Shown here piece after piece: positions 44,156 through 54,046 of a stretch of DNA of 64,000 nucleotides. The notes below the pieces were generated by a model. That model did no database searches. It had not been told where the DNA came from and was given only the letters and a program-made list of their open reading frames with translations. The number at the start of each line of letters is the position of its first letter. The stretch's first letter is position 1. The position numbers and the translations under genes are program-made. The DNA is from Parabacteroides sp. PF5-6 (lineage in GTDB: Bacteria > Bacteroidota > Bacteroidia > Bacteroidales > Tannerellaceae). Where the stretch lies: positions 1 to 64,000 of the forward strand of contig NZ_JAQFIN010000002.1 in assembly GCF_029504695.1 (NCBI RefSeq), read 5' to 3'.

Positions 44156-45088
44156 ATGAAAGGCTTAGTCATAAAGAACACCGGCAGCTGGTATACCGTA
44201 CGGACAGACGATGGGCGGGATATCGAAAGTAAGATTAAAGGCAATTTTCGGTTGAAAGAGATACGCAGCACCAACCCCATTACCGTTGGCGACCGCGTAG
44301 CTATCGATATCAATAATGAAGGCACCGCTTTTATTACGGAGATCGAAGACCGGAAGAATTATATTGTCCGCCGGGCATCCAACCTCTCCAAACAATTTCA
44401 TATTATCGCAGCGAATCTCGACCAGGCGATGTTGATTGCAACCATCAACTATCCGATCACAACGACCATCTTTATGGATCGTTTCCTGGCTACCGCAGAA
44501 GCCTATAATGTGCCGGTAAAAATTATTTTCAATAAGATCGACCGGTATAAAGGAGAAGACCTGGAGCGCCTGGAAGAACTTACCCGGCTTTATACGTCCA
44601 TCGGCTATCCCTGTTTTAATCTTTGCGCCAAAACCGAAGAAGGGCTGGATACGATCAGAGCCGAACTGAAAGACAAGATAACGCTATTGTCGGGACACTC
44701 CGGTGTAGGAAAATCCACAATCATCAATAAACTTGTTCCCGGGGTCAACCTGAAGACCGGTGGTATTTCCGAATATCACAACAAAGGGATGCATACCACT
44801 ACGTTCTCTGAGATGATCGATCTTCCGGAAGGCGGATATCTTATCGACACCCCGGGCATCAAAGGTTTCGGTACGTTCGATATGGAAGATGCCGAGATCT
44901 CCCATTATTTCCCCGAGATCTTCAAGGAAGCCGAGAACTGCCGTTTTGGCAATTGCTCCCATCGTCACGAACCCGGATGCGTTGTATTGCAAGCGATCCA
45001 AGAAGGCACGATCAGCGAATCACGCTACAAAAGTTACCTGAGCATTCTCTCTGATAAAGAAGAAAGCAAATACCGGGAAGAGTATTGA
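44156..45088 (+). CDS. rsgA: Ribosome small-subunit-dependent GTPase A
   Basis: 311 codons from ATG 44156; an in-frame TTG at 44150 is a weaker start. An N-terminal OB-fold ([18 protein letters not shown]) is followed by the circularly permuted GTPase motifs: [11 protein letters not shown] (G4) precedes [15 protein letters not shown] (G1) and DTPGIKGFG (G3). A C-terminal zinc-binding segment [14 protein letters not shown] closes the protein. RsgA checks late 30S subunit assembly, which fits its place after frr. Confidence 0.96.
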   Translation: MKGLVIKNTGSWYTVRTDDGRDIESKIKGNFRLKEIRSTNPITVGDRVAIDINNEGTAFITEIEDRKNYIVRRASNLSKQFHIIAANLDQAMLIATINYPITTTIFMDRFLATAEAYNVPVKIIFNKIDRYKGEDLERLEELTRLYTSIGYPCFNLCAKTEEGLDTIRAELKDKITLLSGHSGVGKSTIINKLVPGVNLKTGGISEYHNKGMHTTTFSEMIDLPEGGYLIDTPGIKGFGTFDMEDAEISHYFPEIFKEAENCRFGNCSHRHEPGCVVLQAIQEGTISESRYKSYLSILSDKEESKYREEY

Positions 45089-45121
45089 TTTCCCACATTC
45101 ACCGACAAACAAAACACACAA

Positions 45122-46648
45122 ATGAAGACCTTATTGAAACGTATCGTATACGTATGGATAGCCATATCCGCTTACAGCTTATTCTCCTGCCAGGAAAATG
45201 ATGGCCCTGAAGTTATTGTTGACAATAGTCGCTCCGGGATGACCTATCTGAAAGAACACGGATTTGTGATCGGCATACCGGAAGGATTGAATACCGCCGA
45301 CCCTTCGTTCGAAACCATTATCCGCCAGCTCAAACACCTCTCGCAAGCACTTCCTGCCAAAGGATTATCAAAAATATCGAACGATACGATCTGGATTCTC
45401 GACAAAAAAGGGACGAACGGATATGTACCGGCAAACGAGAAAACAAATCCCCATGCCGGCAGTGTCGTTATTGGCGATAAAGATAAACATGTGTTCCAGA
45501 AAGACAGCTTATTGCTTTGGGTCTATCTATCCGAATTGGTCTACGAGAAATATCTGTCTGCCGAAGAAAAAAACCGGCTTCAGGCGCTTCACGATAAGGT
45601 AAAAACCAGCAAATACAACGCGGTATATTATTTCGACGGGACTAAATTGCTTAAAAACAAAGTCACCAATGCCCCTGCGACAAAAAGCCCGGAGCGTTAT
45701 CTGGGAGAGATCGCGAAATCCTGTTATGCGCAAAACAATTATTATCCGTTTGTTTATGAAGAGCTCGAGCGTTTCGACCCGGAAGGATTGGCTTTCGTCG
45801 AAGCGCTGTTTGGCGAAAAAACCGTAACGCCTCATCCTGACGGCATCACGCTTCCTCCTGCGGGTTATACCCAGTGGGTCGATATCGTAAACGGCTTTGC
45901 TTACACCCAAGAGATCCCGGTCGATCTGTGGTATAGCAAATACCTTTTAGCCCGGACGCCGGGTTCCTCCCCGGATATTGCGATCGTTGCCTCCCGCTTT
46001 GTTTCCGATTCGGCGATGCTGCAATGCCGGTATATTGTCGAAACAATGGTGAAAGAGCTGCCTCCTTTCGCGTTGCAATGGATGGCCGATAACCACTTCC
46101 GCATAGGAATTATCGGAGCCGAAGAAGAGGTTACGGACTTGCCCGAAAACCGGGCGATGCCCCTCTGGTGGCCGGATACCAATTGGGATGAAAGAGGACG
46201 AGGCTACGGCGCCACCCCCTACCTGCCTTTGATGACCTGCGGAGAAGAGAATATCGTCTATACGCCGCAATCCCCTTTCTACTACCGCTATGCCCAGGAA
46301 AGCATCATGGTACATGAATTTGCACACAATATCGATCAAGGCTTGCGCGAAAGCAACGCGTACGACCCTTCCGGCAATGCATTCGAAACCGCCCTGTTTG
46401 CCGCCTACGCCAACGCCCGCCAGACCGGATTATGGGCCGGCACCTACGCGATGGAAAACGCCGCCGAATATTGGGCAGAAGGCGTACAAGCCTGGTTCAA
46501 CACCTGCCGGATCGAAGTCGCGGGTCCTAAGCGTTTCACCATGAAATACCGCACCCAACTACAAGAATACGACCCAACCCTATACGCCCTGATCGAAAAA
46601 TACATGCCCAACGAAACACTCACAGGCTATCACTTCGATTTTGAATAA
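45122..46648 (+). CDS. Putative zinc metallopeptidase lipoprotein with a degenerate duplicated half
   Basis: 508 residues with a lipoprotein signal (YSLFSCQEND, Cys23). The C-terminal half has a zincin motif VHEFAHNIDQG near residue 398 and a downstream NAAEYWAEGVQAWF (about 448-461) that may give the third ligand and helix, as in anthrax lethal factor-like or other gluzincin folds. The N-terminal half (about 40-225) aligns in pattern with the catalytic half (VYLSELVYEKYL against VHEFAHNIDQG; RYLGEIAKSCYAQN against EYWAEGVQAWF) but lacks the His residues. So it reads as pseudo-enzyme plus enzyme. I do not recognise an exact named family. It is likely surface- or periplasm-exposed. Substrate unknown. 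Confidence 0.7.
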   Translation: MKTLLKRIVYVWIAISAYSLFSCQENDGPEVIVDNSRSGMTYLKEHGFVIGIPEGLNTADPSFETIIRQLKHLSQALPAKGLSKISNDTIWILDKKGTNGYVPANEKTNPHAGSVVIGDKDKHVFQKDSLLLWVYLSELVYEKYLSAEEKNRLQALHDKVKTSKYNAVYYFDGTKLLKNKVTNAPATKSPERYLGEIAKSCYAQNNYYPFVYEELERFDPEGLAFVEALFGEKTVTPHPDGITLPPAGYTQWVDIVNGFAYTQEIPVDLWYSKYLLARTPGSSPDIAIVASRFVSDSAMLQCRYIVETMVKELPPFALQWMADNHFRIGIIGAEEEVTDLPENRAMPLWWPDTNWDERGRGYGATPYLPLMTCGEENIVYTPQSPFYYRYAQESIMVHEFAHNIDQGLRESNAYDPSGNAFETALFAAYANARQTGLWAGTYAMENAAEYWAEGVQAWFNTCRIEVAGPKRFTMKYRTQLQEYDPTLYALIEKYMPNETLTGYHFDFE

Positions 46649-46694
46649 GAACTATAATTTCGTATAGAAGAACAAAGGAATAAATACTCCCGCA

Positions 46695-47603
46695 TTACGA
46701 AATCCTTTTATATACCAGTGGCGACATGCCGATGCTTTTTTTGAAGAACTTGCCGAAGGTGGATTGGTCGGAGAAGTTCAAGGTATAGGCTACGTCCTGG
46801 ATGCTGGAATAGGGGGACTTCAGGAGCTTCTTTGCTTCCATGATCAGGGCTTCGTTGATCCATTTGCTGCCGCTTTTGCCGGTCTGTTCTTTCAGGATGG
46901 CGGAGAGGTACTGGGCGGTGATGAAGAGCTGATCGGCATAGTAGGCAAGTGTATGTTGTTGCTTACCGTGTTTGGCCAGGAGTTTGAGGAAGCGGTCGAC
47001 CACCTCCTCTTTGCGCGTAAGGACGGGATGGATCATCGTGTCATTTCTGCGCATCAGGACGTTCTGCACCTCGAGAATCAGGCCCGTCGTCGCGTTGTAG
47101 ACGAGCTCTTTATGGTAGAGGTGCGAACGGTTCCGGATCTTCTCCTGCAACACCGTCAAGGCATTAGCCAGGTTCGCTTCGTCTTCCGGTTCCACCCGGA
47201 TAACGGGGTTTCTCTTCATCGTGAGATAATTATAGAAACCTTTATTCTCAAATCCTACTTCGTTTTGAAAGGCCGGATCCAGGATCAACAGGCGGGCATT
47301 GAAGTCGTCGCTCATATCAGTAAACTGAAAGTCATGATTGGGCATAATGAAAGTCAACTTACCGGGAGCAATCGTATGGGTTTTATAGTCCATCGTAAAC
47401 TCCGCCTGCCCGCATTGCACCAGGATCAGGACGAAAGCATTGGAGTCGACCGCCAAAGCGCGCAGGAGTTCATCCCAGTGGCTCCGCGCGTTGGAGATAT
47501 CGGCATGAAGGATGGAAATCATATCCTGAAAGCTATCGGTCAGGATCGTGTTTTCGGTATTCGAAAATGTCTTTAAGGTTACTATTGCATTCATCACTTT
47601 CAT
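46695..47603 (-). CDS. AraC-family transcriptional regulator
   Basis: 302 residues; an ATG at 47594 is an alternative start. The N-terminal AraC-type sensing cupin (about 25-180, with FTMDYKTHTIAPGKLTFIMP) and two C-terminal HTH motifs (about 205-300: LFITAQYLSAILKEQTG and SSIQDVAYTLNFSDQSTFGKFFKKSIGMSP) are the standard layout. It lies 26 bases beyond the TolC-type gene on the same strand, so it is probably the last gene of the efflux operon and may control it. Ligand unknown. Confidence 0.9.
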   Translation of the reverse strand: MKVMNAIVTLKTFSNTENTILTDSFQDMISILHADISNARSHWDELLRALAVDSNAFVLILVQCGQAEFTMDYKTHTIAPGKLTFIMPNHDFQFTDMSDDFNARLLILDPAFQNEVGFENKGFYNYLTMKRNPVIRVEPEDEANLANALTVLQEKIRNRSHLYHKELVYNATTGLILEVQNVLMRRNDTMIHPVLTRKEEVVDRFLKLLAKHGKQQHTLAYYADQLFITAQYLSAILKEQTGKSGSKWINEALIMEAKKLLKSPYSSIQDVAYTLNFSDQSTFGKFFKKSIGMSPLVYKRIS

Positions 47604-47629
47604 TTTTTAGTTGTTGTTATTCAATTTGT

Positions 47630-49039
47630 TTACTCCGCTCCGCCACCCAAGGCTTTGTAGAGGTTGACGGTGCATTGCAGCTGCTCCAGCCGGTCGTTGA
47701 CCTGGCTGAGCTGCGCGGACAAGAGGTTCTGCTCGGCATTCAATACTTCGGTATAGTTTGCCACGCCGGCTTTCAAGAGTTCCTGCGTGAAACTGACGGA
47801 GTTGCGGCTGGCGGCGATTTGCTTCTGCCGCGTTTCGTTCTTTTTTAGCGACGACTCAAAGGCATAGAGGATGTCGGTTACTTCCTGCCCGGCTTCCAAC
47901 ACGGTCTGTTCGAAGGTCAATAGCGCTTCCTGTTGCTGTGCCTTGGCGATCTTCAGGTTGCCGGTGAGTTGTTTCTTGGCAAACAGCGGCTGGGTGAGCC
48001 CGCCGATGATGCTGGCAAAGAGGTTCTCGGGTTTAAAGAAGTTTGACAAGGTGTTTGCTGTGGCATAACCGAGCGTACCCGTACTGAGTGTGATCGAAGG
48101 GTAGAAGCTGGCCTGTGCCGCGTTGGTCAGTTCGAAAGCCGAGCGGAAAGCCAATTCCGCCTGCCTGACGTCGGGACGCCGGGCGAGTATCTGCGCCGGA
48201 ACGCCATAGGCCAGTTCTTCGGGATACGGCTGGTCGTACAGGTTGCGGCGGCTGATGGTTCCCGGTTTACGCCCGAGCAAGGTAGAGATCGCGTTCTCCA
48301 GTTGCCGGATCTGGCTTTCCAGGTCGGGGATGCTGGTCACTGTACTGTAGAGCAACGCTTTGCTCTGTTCCACGGCGGCACCGTTCTGCAGGCCGGCGTT
48401 CTTGAGGTCTTCCATCGTCTGCACGTTCTCTTCCATCAGTTTGGCGCTTTCGACGGTGATTTGTAACTTCTCGTCTAACGCCAATAGCGAATAATACGAC
48501 GTGGCGATATTGGCGATCAATGAGGTCTGTATCAGGTTCTTATACGCATGGCTGTTGAGGAACTGCGCGTACTTCGCCTTCGACTGCCGGTTGAGCTTGC
48601 CCCAGAGATCCACTTCCCACGAAGCGGATACGCCCAAACTGTAACTCGTCGAGTGATAGCCCAATACATCCTTGCCCCCTTCGCCGTTGCTGTTGCGCGA
48701 ATGATTCACCTGGCCTACCAATGCCACATCCGGGAAATAGGCCGCCCGGGCGATGCCCAGGCTGGCCTCTGCCTGCTGAATACGGGTATAGGCGATCTGC
48801 AGGTTGTAATTGTTTGTAATCCCTTCTTCGATCAACGCGACCAGTTGCGGATCGGAGAAATACGTCCGCCAGGGGATATCGGCGATGGTCGTTGTATCCG
48901 CCGTATGGACCTCCCGGTACAGATTTTCCGTGTCTACCTCAGGGGTTTTATATTGATTCACCACCTGGCAGGAGGACAGCCCCATCAGGGCAATCAGCCC
49001 TAATAGAACCATTCCTTTTGTATATCTAAAATTCTTCAT
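47630..49039 (-). CDS. TolC-type outer-membrane efflux channel lipoprotein (NodT family)
   Basis: 469 residues with a lipoprotein signal (LMGLSSCQVVNQ, Cys24). Two internally related halves carry long coiled helices (NYNLQIAYTRIQQAEASLGIARAAYFPDV and its repeat AELAFRSAFELTNAAQASFYPSI). These give the trimeric channel and helical tunnel of outer-membrane factors. It is encoded directly after the RND pump (10-base gap), completing the tripartite export system. Confidence 0.95.
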   Translation of the reverse strand: MKNFRYTKGMVLLGLIALMGLSSCQVVNQYKTPEVDTENLYREVHTADTTTIADIPWRTYFSDPQLVALIEEGITNNYNLQIAYTRIQQAEASLGIARAAYFPDVALVGQVNHSRNSNGEGGKDVLGYHSTSYSLGVSASWEVDLWGKLNRQSKAKYAQFLNSHAYKNLIQTSLIANIATSYYSLLALDEKLQITVESAKLMEENVQTMEDLKNAGLQNGAAVEQSKALLYSTVTSIPDLESQIRQLENAISTLLGRKPGTISRRNLYDQPYPEELAYGVPAQILARRPDVRQAELAFRSAFELTNAAQASFYPSITLSTGTLGYATANTLSNFFKPENLFASIIGGLTQPLFAKKQLTGNLKIAKAQQQEALLTFEQTVLEAGQEVTDILYAFESSLKKNETRQKQIAASRNSVSFTQELLKAGVANYTEVLNAEQNLLSAQLSQVNDRLEQLQCTVNLYKALGGGAE

Positions 49040-49049
49040 ATTCTAACTT

Positions 49050-52000
49050 CTAACTTCCAACTTCTTTCTTTTTACTAAACCTTTCCTGTATCGCCTGGAA
49101 CATGATGTAGAGGGAAGGAATAACCACCACCCCGATCAGTGTCCCGATCAACATCCCACCGATGGCGCTGATCCCGATCGAACGGTTACCGATCGCTCCG
49201 GCGCCTGTGGCAAGGGCCAACGGAACCAATCCGAAGATAAAGGCAAACGAGGTCATCAGAATCGGACGGAAACGGGCGACGGCGCCGTTCACCGCAGCTT
49301 CCACAATGCTCATGCCTTGTTGGCGCCGCTGAATCGCATACTCTACGATCAGAATCGCGTTCTTTGCCAACAGTCCGATCAACATGATCAGGGAGATCTG
49401 CACGTAGATATTATTCGTAATCCCCTGGTTCAAGCCGAATGCCGCCAGGAAGATAAACACACCCGCCAGCCCGACGGGCAGGGAGAAGATCACCGCCAAC
49501 GGCAGGATATAACTCTCGTACAAAGCGGCGAGCAAGAGGTAGACGAAGATCAGGCAAAGCCCGAAGATCAATACCGTTTGGCTGCTACTTTCGGATTCCT
49601 CGCGCGTCATGCCTGAGAACTCGTAACTGTAGCCCTGCGGCAGCGTCTCGGCTTTCACCTCTTCGATGGCTTTGATCACGTCGCCGGAGCTGTATTGTCC
49701 GTAGAAGTTCGGGATGATCGTCAGTTCCATAGACGAGTAGAGGTTGAAACGCGTACGGGTCTCCGGCCCGGTCATATCGGTGATCGTCACAAACTCTGTG
49801 ATCGGCGCCATCTCTCCATTGGCCGTCTTGACAAACATACCATCCAGATCGGCCTCTTTCGAGCGGTACTCGGGCGAGGCCTGCACCATGACCCGGAACT
49901 GCTTGCCGTAGAGGTTGAAGTTCGAGATATACTGGCTACCGATATAGGCTTGCAGCGTGCCCATCACATCGTTCAATGTCAATCCGGCTTCTTTGATCTT
50001 CGCCATATTCGCTTCGATCTGCTTCTGCGGGAAGTTGGGGTTGAAGGTGGTCATGGCCATCATCACCTCGTCGCGTTCGTTCATCTTAGCCAGGAAGTCG
50101 TTCGTAATGTCGTAGAACTTATAGATATCTCCGCCGGTACGGTCCTGCAGGTTGACCGACACTCCGCTATTTAAGCCGAATCCCTGAATGGTCGGAGTTC
50201 CGAAGAACATAAAGGTGGCGTTGTTGATCGATTTGGTTTTCTCTGTCATGATGGCGGCCACTTCACTGGCGGTGATCTTGCGGTCGTCCCAATGATCCAT
50301 CTTGATAATCATGGAACCATACGAACTACCCATCCCGCTCATAAAGCTTATCCCATTTATACTCCCTAAATTCTTCACTTCCGGAATCTCATTGGCCATC
50401 TCAACGACGGCACGTATCACCGAGTCGGTCCGTTCCATCGAGGAACCCGGCGCCAGGGTGATCATACCCATTACGCCCCCACTGTCTTCCTGCGGAACGA
50501 ACCCGGTAGGCAGTACCTTCATCAGGCCGAACAGGATAATGGAGCTGACTACGATAATCGCCACCGTGATCCAGCGGTGTCCTTTCTTACCGAGGAAAAT
50601 CAGCGAGCTCCGGTATTTTGATGTTGCTGCGCCAAAGCCGGCATTGAAATAATAGAAGAAGCGCTGGAGGAAGTTCTTCTTTGCATATTCGCCCGTATGC
50701 GGTTTGAGGAACAAGGCACAGAGCGCGGGGCTCAACGTCAACGCATTGATTGCCGAGATACCGATTGCTACCGCCAGCGTTAAGCCGAACTGCTGGTAGA
50801 AGATACCCGTCGTACCGCCGATAAAACTAACGGGGATAAAGACGGAAGCCATAACCAACGTGATGGAGACGATTGCCGGAGCGATCTCTTTCATCGCTTT
50901 GATCGCTGCTTCCCGCGGATCTTTCGTGCCACTCTCCATCTCGGCGTGCACCGCCTCGACCACCACAATGGCATCGTCGACCACAATACCAATCGCCAAC
51001 ACCAATGCGAAAAGAGTAAGGATATTAATCGAAAAGCCCATTACCCAAAGGAAGAAGAAGGTTCCGACGATAGCCACCGGCACGGCAATGGCGGGGATCA
51101 ATGTCGAGCGGAAGTTCTGCAGGAAGATAAACACCACCAGGAACACCAGGAGGAAGGCTTCGATCAGGGTAGAAACTACCTTATTGATCGAGGCGTTCAG
51201 GAAATCACTCACGTCCATCAGGTAGGTGAACTTCAAACCCGGAGGAAGATCCTCAGCCGCTTTGTCCAATTCAGCTTTAACACTACTAAGCACTTCCTGT
51301 GCATTGGAACCCGCGGTCTGCGTGATCGCCATCATGATAGACGCTTTCCCATCGGTCGTTGTTGATACGCTGTACATCAAAGAGCCCAACTCGACATCGG
51401 CAATATCGCTCAGGCGAACGATCTTCCCGTCCTGCGAGCGCACGATAATATTCTCGAACTCTTCCGTCGAAGAGAGCCGTCCGGTATACTTCAAGGTATA
51501 TTGAAAAGCCTGGTTGCTGTTCTCGCCCAACTGGCCGGGAGCCGCTTCGATGTTCTGATCCCGCAGGGCGGCAATGACCTCGCCCGTCGAGATCTTATAC
51601 GATGCCATCACGTCGGGCTTCAGCCATACGCGCATCGAATAGTCGTTTGCACCATACACCTGGGCATTCCCCACGCCATAGACACGCTTGATCTGAGGAA
51701 TAATATTGATATTGGCGTAGTTCTGCAGGAACTTGGAGTCGTAGTCCGGGTTTTCAGAGACGAAAGACATCATCAGGATGTTACTCGTCTGCTGCTTACG
51801 TACGGTAACCCCAGCCTGAGTTACTTCGGCGGGCAAGAGGGAGGAGGCCTGGTTGACCAGGTTCTGCACGTTCACTGTCGCCATATCGGGATCGATTCCC
51901 TGCTTGAAATAGACGGTGATATTTGCTGAACCGGTCTCGGCGGAGGAAGTCATGTAGGTCATCCCTTCCACCCCGTTGATCGCTTCTTCCAGCGGGATGA

Positions 52001-52184
52001 TCACACTGTTCATCATCACGTCGGCATTGGCACCGTTATACGAAGCCTCCACCTGCACCGTGGGCGGTGCGATATCCGGATATTGTTCCACCGGCAACAT
52101 ATACAAGCCAATGATTCCCAAGACGACAATAATTATCGAGATCACCGTCGAGAGCACGGGGCGATCTATAAATGTTTTAAGCAT
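49050..52184 (-). CDS. RND multidrug efflux pump (HAE1/AcrB family)
   Basis: 1044 residues from the ATG at 52184 (MLKTFIDRPVLSTVISIIIVV). The frame extends upstream to 52256, but the added stretch is not like any AcrB start. Twelve membrane helices and two large periplasmic loops are present. Conserved marks include GVEGMTYMTSSAETGSANITV, the proton-relay helix 4 segment LFALVLAIGIVVDDAIVVVE with its two Asp residues, and GLLAKNAILIVEYA. It expels lipophilic drugs or bile acids, as is typical of gut Bacteroidales (inference). A family A repeat lies between it and the membrane fusion protein gene. Confidence 0.96.
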   Translation of the reverse strand: MLKTFIDRPVLSTVISIIIVVLGIIGLYMLPVEQYPDIAPPTVQVEASYNGANADVMMNSVIIPLEEAINGVEGMTYMTSSAETGSANITVYFKQGIDPDMATVNVQNLVNQASSLLPAEVTQAGVTVRKQQTSNILMMSFVSENPDYDSKFLQNYANINIIPQIKRVYGVGNAQVYGANDYSMRVWLKPDVMASYKISTGEVIAALRDQNIEAAPGQLGENSNQAFQYTLKYTGRLSSTEEFENIIVRSQDGKIVRLSDIADVELGSLMYSVSTTTDGKASIMMAITQTAGSNAQEVLSSVKAELDKAAEDLPPGLKFTYLMDVSDFLNASINKVVSTLIEAFLLVFLVVFIFLQNFRSTLIPAIAVPVAIVGTFFFLWVMGFSINILTLFALVLAIGIVVDDAIVVVEAVHAEMESGTKDPREAAIKAMKEIAPAIVSITLVMASVFIPVSFIGGTTGIFYQQFGLTLAVAIGISAINALTLSPALCALFLKPHTGEYAKKNFLQRFFYYFNAGFGAATSKYRSSLIFLGKKGHRWITVAIIVVSSIILFGLMKVLPTGFVPQEDSGGVMGMITLAPGSSMERTDSVIRAVVEMANEIPEVKNLGSINGISFMSGMGSSYGSMIIKMDHWDDRKITASEVAAIMTEKTKSINNATFMFFGTPTIQGFGLNSGVSVNLQDRTGGDIYKFYDITNDFLAKMNERDEVMMAMTTFNPNFPQKQIEANMAKIKEAGLTLNDVMGTLQAYIGSQYISNFNLYGKQFRVMVQASPEYRSKEADLDGMFVKTANGEMAPITEFVTITDMTGPETRTRFNLYSSMELTIIPNFYGQYSSGDVIKAIEEVKAETLPQGYSYEFSGMTREESESSSQTVLIFGLCLIFVYLLLAALYESYILPLAVIFSLPVGLAGVFIFLAAFGLNQGITNNIYVQISLIMLIGLLAKNAILIVEYAIQRRQQGMSIVEAAVNGAVARFRPILMTSFAFIFGLVPLALATGAGAIGNRSIGISAIGGMLIGTLIGVVVIPSLYIMFQAIQERFSKKKEVGS

Positions 52185-52244
52185 AATTTGTTTGTTTTCT
52201 ATAGAATAAATAGTAAGTGAACTATCTTGTGTCTTTGTCTGACT

Positions 52245-52465
52245 CAAAGGTATCAAAGTGTCCTCGCCTGGTCCAAAAGTTTCCTAAAGCTCTCCTCCTT
52301 TGAAAAGGAGGAGTACGGCGAGGTACGAGCCGGGAGGTGGTTAGATGCCTTAAATATTTGTGGATAAAGAGTCTAACCACCTCCCCCTCTCTTCGTTCGG
52401 GTACTCCTCCTTTTCAAAGGAGGAGAGCCTTAGGAAGCGTTTTAGGTCAGCCCCAGCTTTAGATC
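52245..52465. repeat. REPIN-like inverted element, family A copy 4, inside the efflux operon
   Basis: Core arms are GCTCTCCTCCTTTGAAAAGG...GGGAGGTGGTTAGA and TCTAACCACCTCCCCC...CCTTTTCAAAGGAGGAGAGC (52289-52429). The outer ends recall copy 1: ACTCAAAGGTAT...GTGTCCTCGCCTGGT on the left is the reverse complement of copy 1's right end, and GTCAGCCCCAGCTTT on the right matches copy 1's GTCAACCCTAGCTTT. It sits in the 288-base gap between the MFP and RND genes. Confidence 0.75.
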
Positions 52466-52472
52466 GTATTAT

Positions 52473-53612
52473 TTAATTAACCGAAGCAGTTAGTTCTTTC
52501 TTGGCGGCGATTTTCATGCCGTTGCGCAGGGTGGCAACGCCATCGGAGACGATCTTGTCGCCATCCGACAGCCCGTGGGTCACGGCATAGTCCAAACCAT
52601 TCGGCATCGTTTGCACCGAGATGATATGTTGGCGCACCGAGTCACCCTCCATCTTGTAGACCAAGACTTTGTCCTGCTGACTGAAGGTTGCCTTCTGCGG
52701 AATCACATAGACATCACTCAGCGTATTGGGGATCACCACCTTGCCGCTCGTGCCGCTACGCAATTTGCCCGAAGGGTTGGCAAACTCGGCACGGAAGTTC
52801 GCGGAGCCTGTCGTGATGTCCACCGTTCCGGTAATCGTTTCAATCCGTCCGTATGCTTCGTAGGTCGAGCCATCAGACAGGATCAACGCGACCGGCGGCA
52901 TATTCTTGATCTTTTCCGACTGTGTGGCGCCTTCCACGCCTTCCATAAAGTCCATTAGTTTGCGCTCGTTCAAGGAGAAGTACGCATAGACGTTTCCCGT
53001 ATTGGCGATGCTCGTCAAGGTATTGGCGCTGTTCACCAAGCTACCCTTGCGGTAAGGGATAGAACCCACCACACCGTCGACCGGGCTGCTTACTGTCGTC
53101 CAGCTCATCATCGCTTCCGCGTTTTTCAACGTCGCTTCGGCCTGTTCGAGCGTAGCCAATGCCGTTTGGTAGGCGTTCTCGTAGGTTTGCAACTGTACCT
53201 CGCTGACAATACCTTTCTCAGCCAGCGGACGGTAGCGCTCGACATCGACCTTGGCGGTATTCACCCGAGCCTTCTCACTGTTTACCGCGGCACGCGCCGA
53301 GGTCAACGACTGTTCCGACGACGGCGAGTTGATACGGAACAAGGCTTGCCCGCTTCGCACCACCGATCCTTCATCCACATAGATCGCTTCGATATATCCG
53401 TCCACCCGCGGTTTGATTTCTATATCTTCCTGCCCACGGATCGTGGCCGGATAAACGGATTGCAGGTTGGCCTCCTGCTTGTTCATCACCATCACAGGGT
53501 ATTCCTGCACGGTAGCCTGATGGGCTGCGGAGGAACCATTATTGCCTCCGCAGGAAACCATCATCATCATCAATACTGTCACTCCAATTGTAAATTTAAT
53601 TAGATCCTTCAT
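52473..53612 (-). CDS. Efflux membrane fusion protein (AcrA family) lipoprotein
   Basis: 379 residues with a lipoprotein signal (LMMMMVSCGGNN, Cys21). The lipoyl half-motifs (EIKPRVDGYIEAIYVDEGSVV and VSSPVDGVVGSIPYRKGSLV) flank an alpha-hairpin coiled coil of about 70 residues (SARAAVNSEKARVNTAKVDV...). Beta-barrel and membrane-proximal domains follow. It couples the RND pump to the outer-membrane channel. It is the first gene of the operon, with the divergent two-component pair on the other side of a 434-base gap. Confidence 0.95.
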   Translation of the reverse strand: MKDLIKFTIGVTVLMMMMVSCGGNNGSSAAHQATVQEYPVMVMNKQEANLQSVYPATIRGQEDIEIKPRVDGYIEAIYVDEGSVVRSGQALFRINSPSSEQSLTSARAAVNSEKARVNTAKVDVERYRPLAEKGIVSEVQLQTYENAYQTALATLEQAEATLKNAEAMMSWTTVSSPVDGVVGSIPYRKGSLVNSANTLTSIANTGNVYAYFSLNERKLMDFMEGVEGATQSEKIKNMPPVALILSDGSTYEAYGRIETITGTVDITTGSANFRAEFANPSGKLRSGTSGKVVIPNTLSDVYVIPQKATFSQQDKVLVYKMEGDSVRQHIISVQTMPNGLDYAVTHGLSDGDKIVSDGVATLRNGMKIAAKKELTASVN

Positions 53613-54046
53613 CTTTCACCTTTTATTCAATTAATACTATACCTATATCCTTACAGACAATTTAAAACCCTTTATATTTTAAGCCTAAAGCTCTTTTCTT
53701 CGTATCCGCAGGCAAAAGTCCATAAGAATTCCGACCCGGAAAAATAAATTCAACACAGGCACAGACTATCTAAATCAAAGCCTCCAGTGGTTCAATAATG
53801 CCATTCGTTGAAGAAGAAATACGCGAAACAGCCGGTCGTTGAAGATTTGCAGCATTTGTTTGAAAAGATCACGCAATTGATTGAAATCATAGCTTGCGTA
53901 TACGGATAATGCTTACCTTTAATTCGTTTTATAGCATTCGGCATACCGAATGCAGTAGTTGGTAGTTAGTAGTAAGTAGTCAGTAGATAAATTACGGCAT
54001 GCCCTACTTACTACCAACTACTAACTACCAACTACGAACTACTAAA
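53613..54046. other. 434-base divergent intergenic region
   Basis: No coding region is seen. It holds the palindrome GCATTCGG-CAT-ACCGAATGC (about 53935-53953) and an inverted pair of CTACTAACTACC-type tracts (53955-53990 with 54002-54038), the right one ending 8 bases before the histidine kinase start. The control regions for the efflux operon and the two-component pair must lie here. No clear TAnnTTTG box is seen. Confidence 0.55.
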
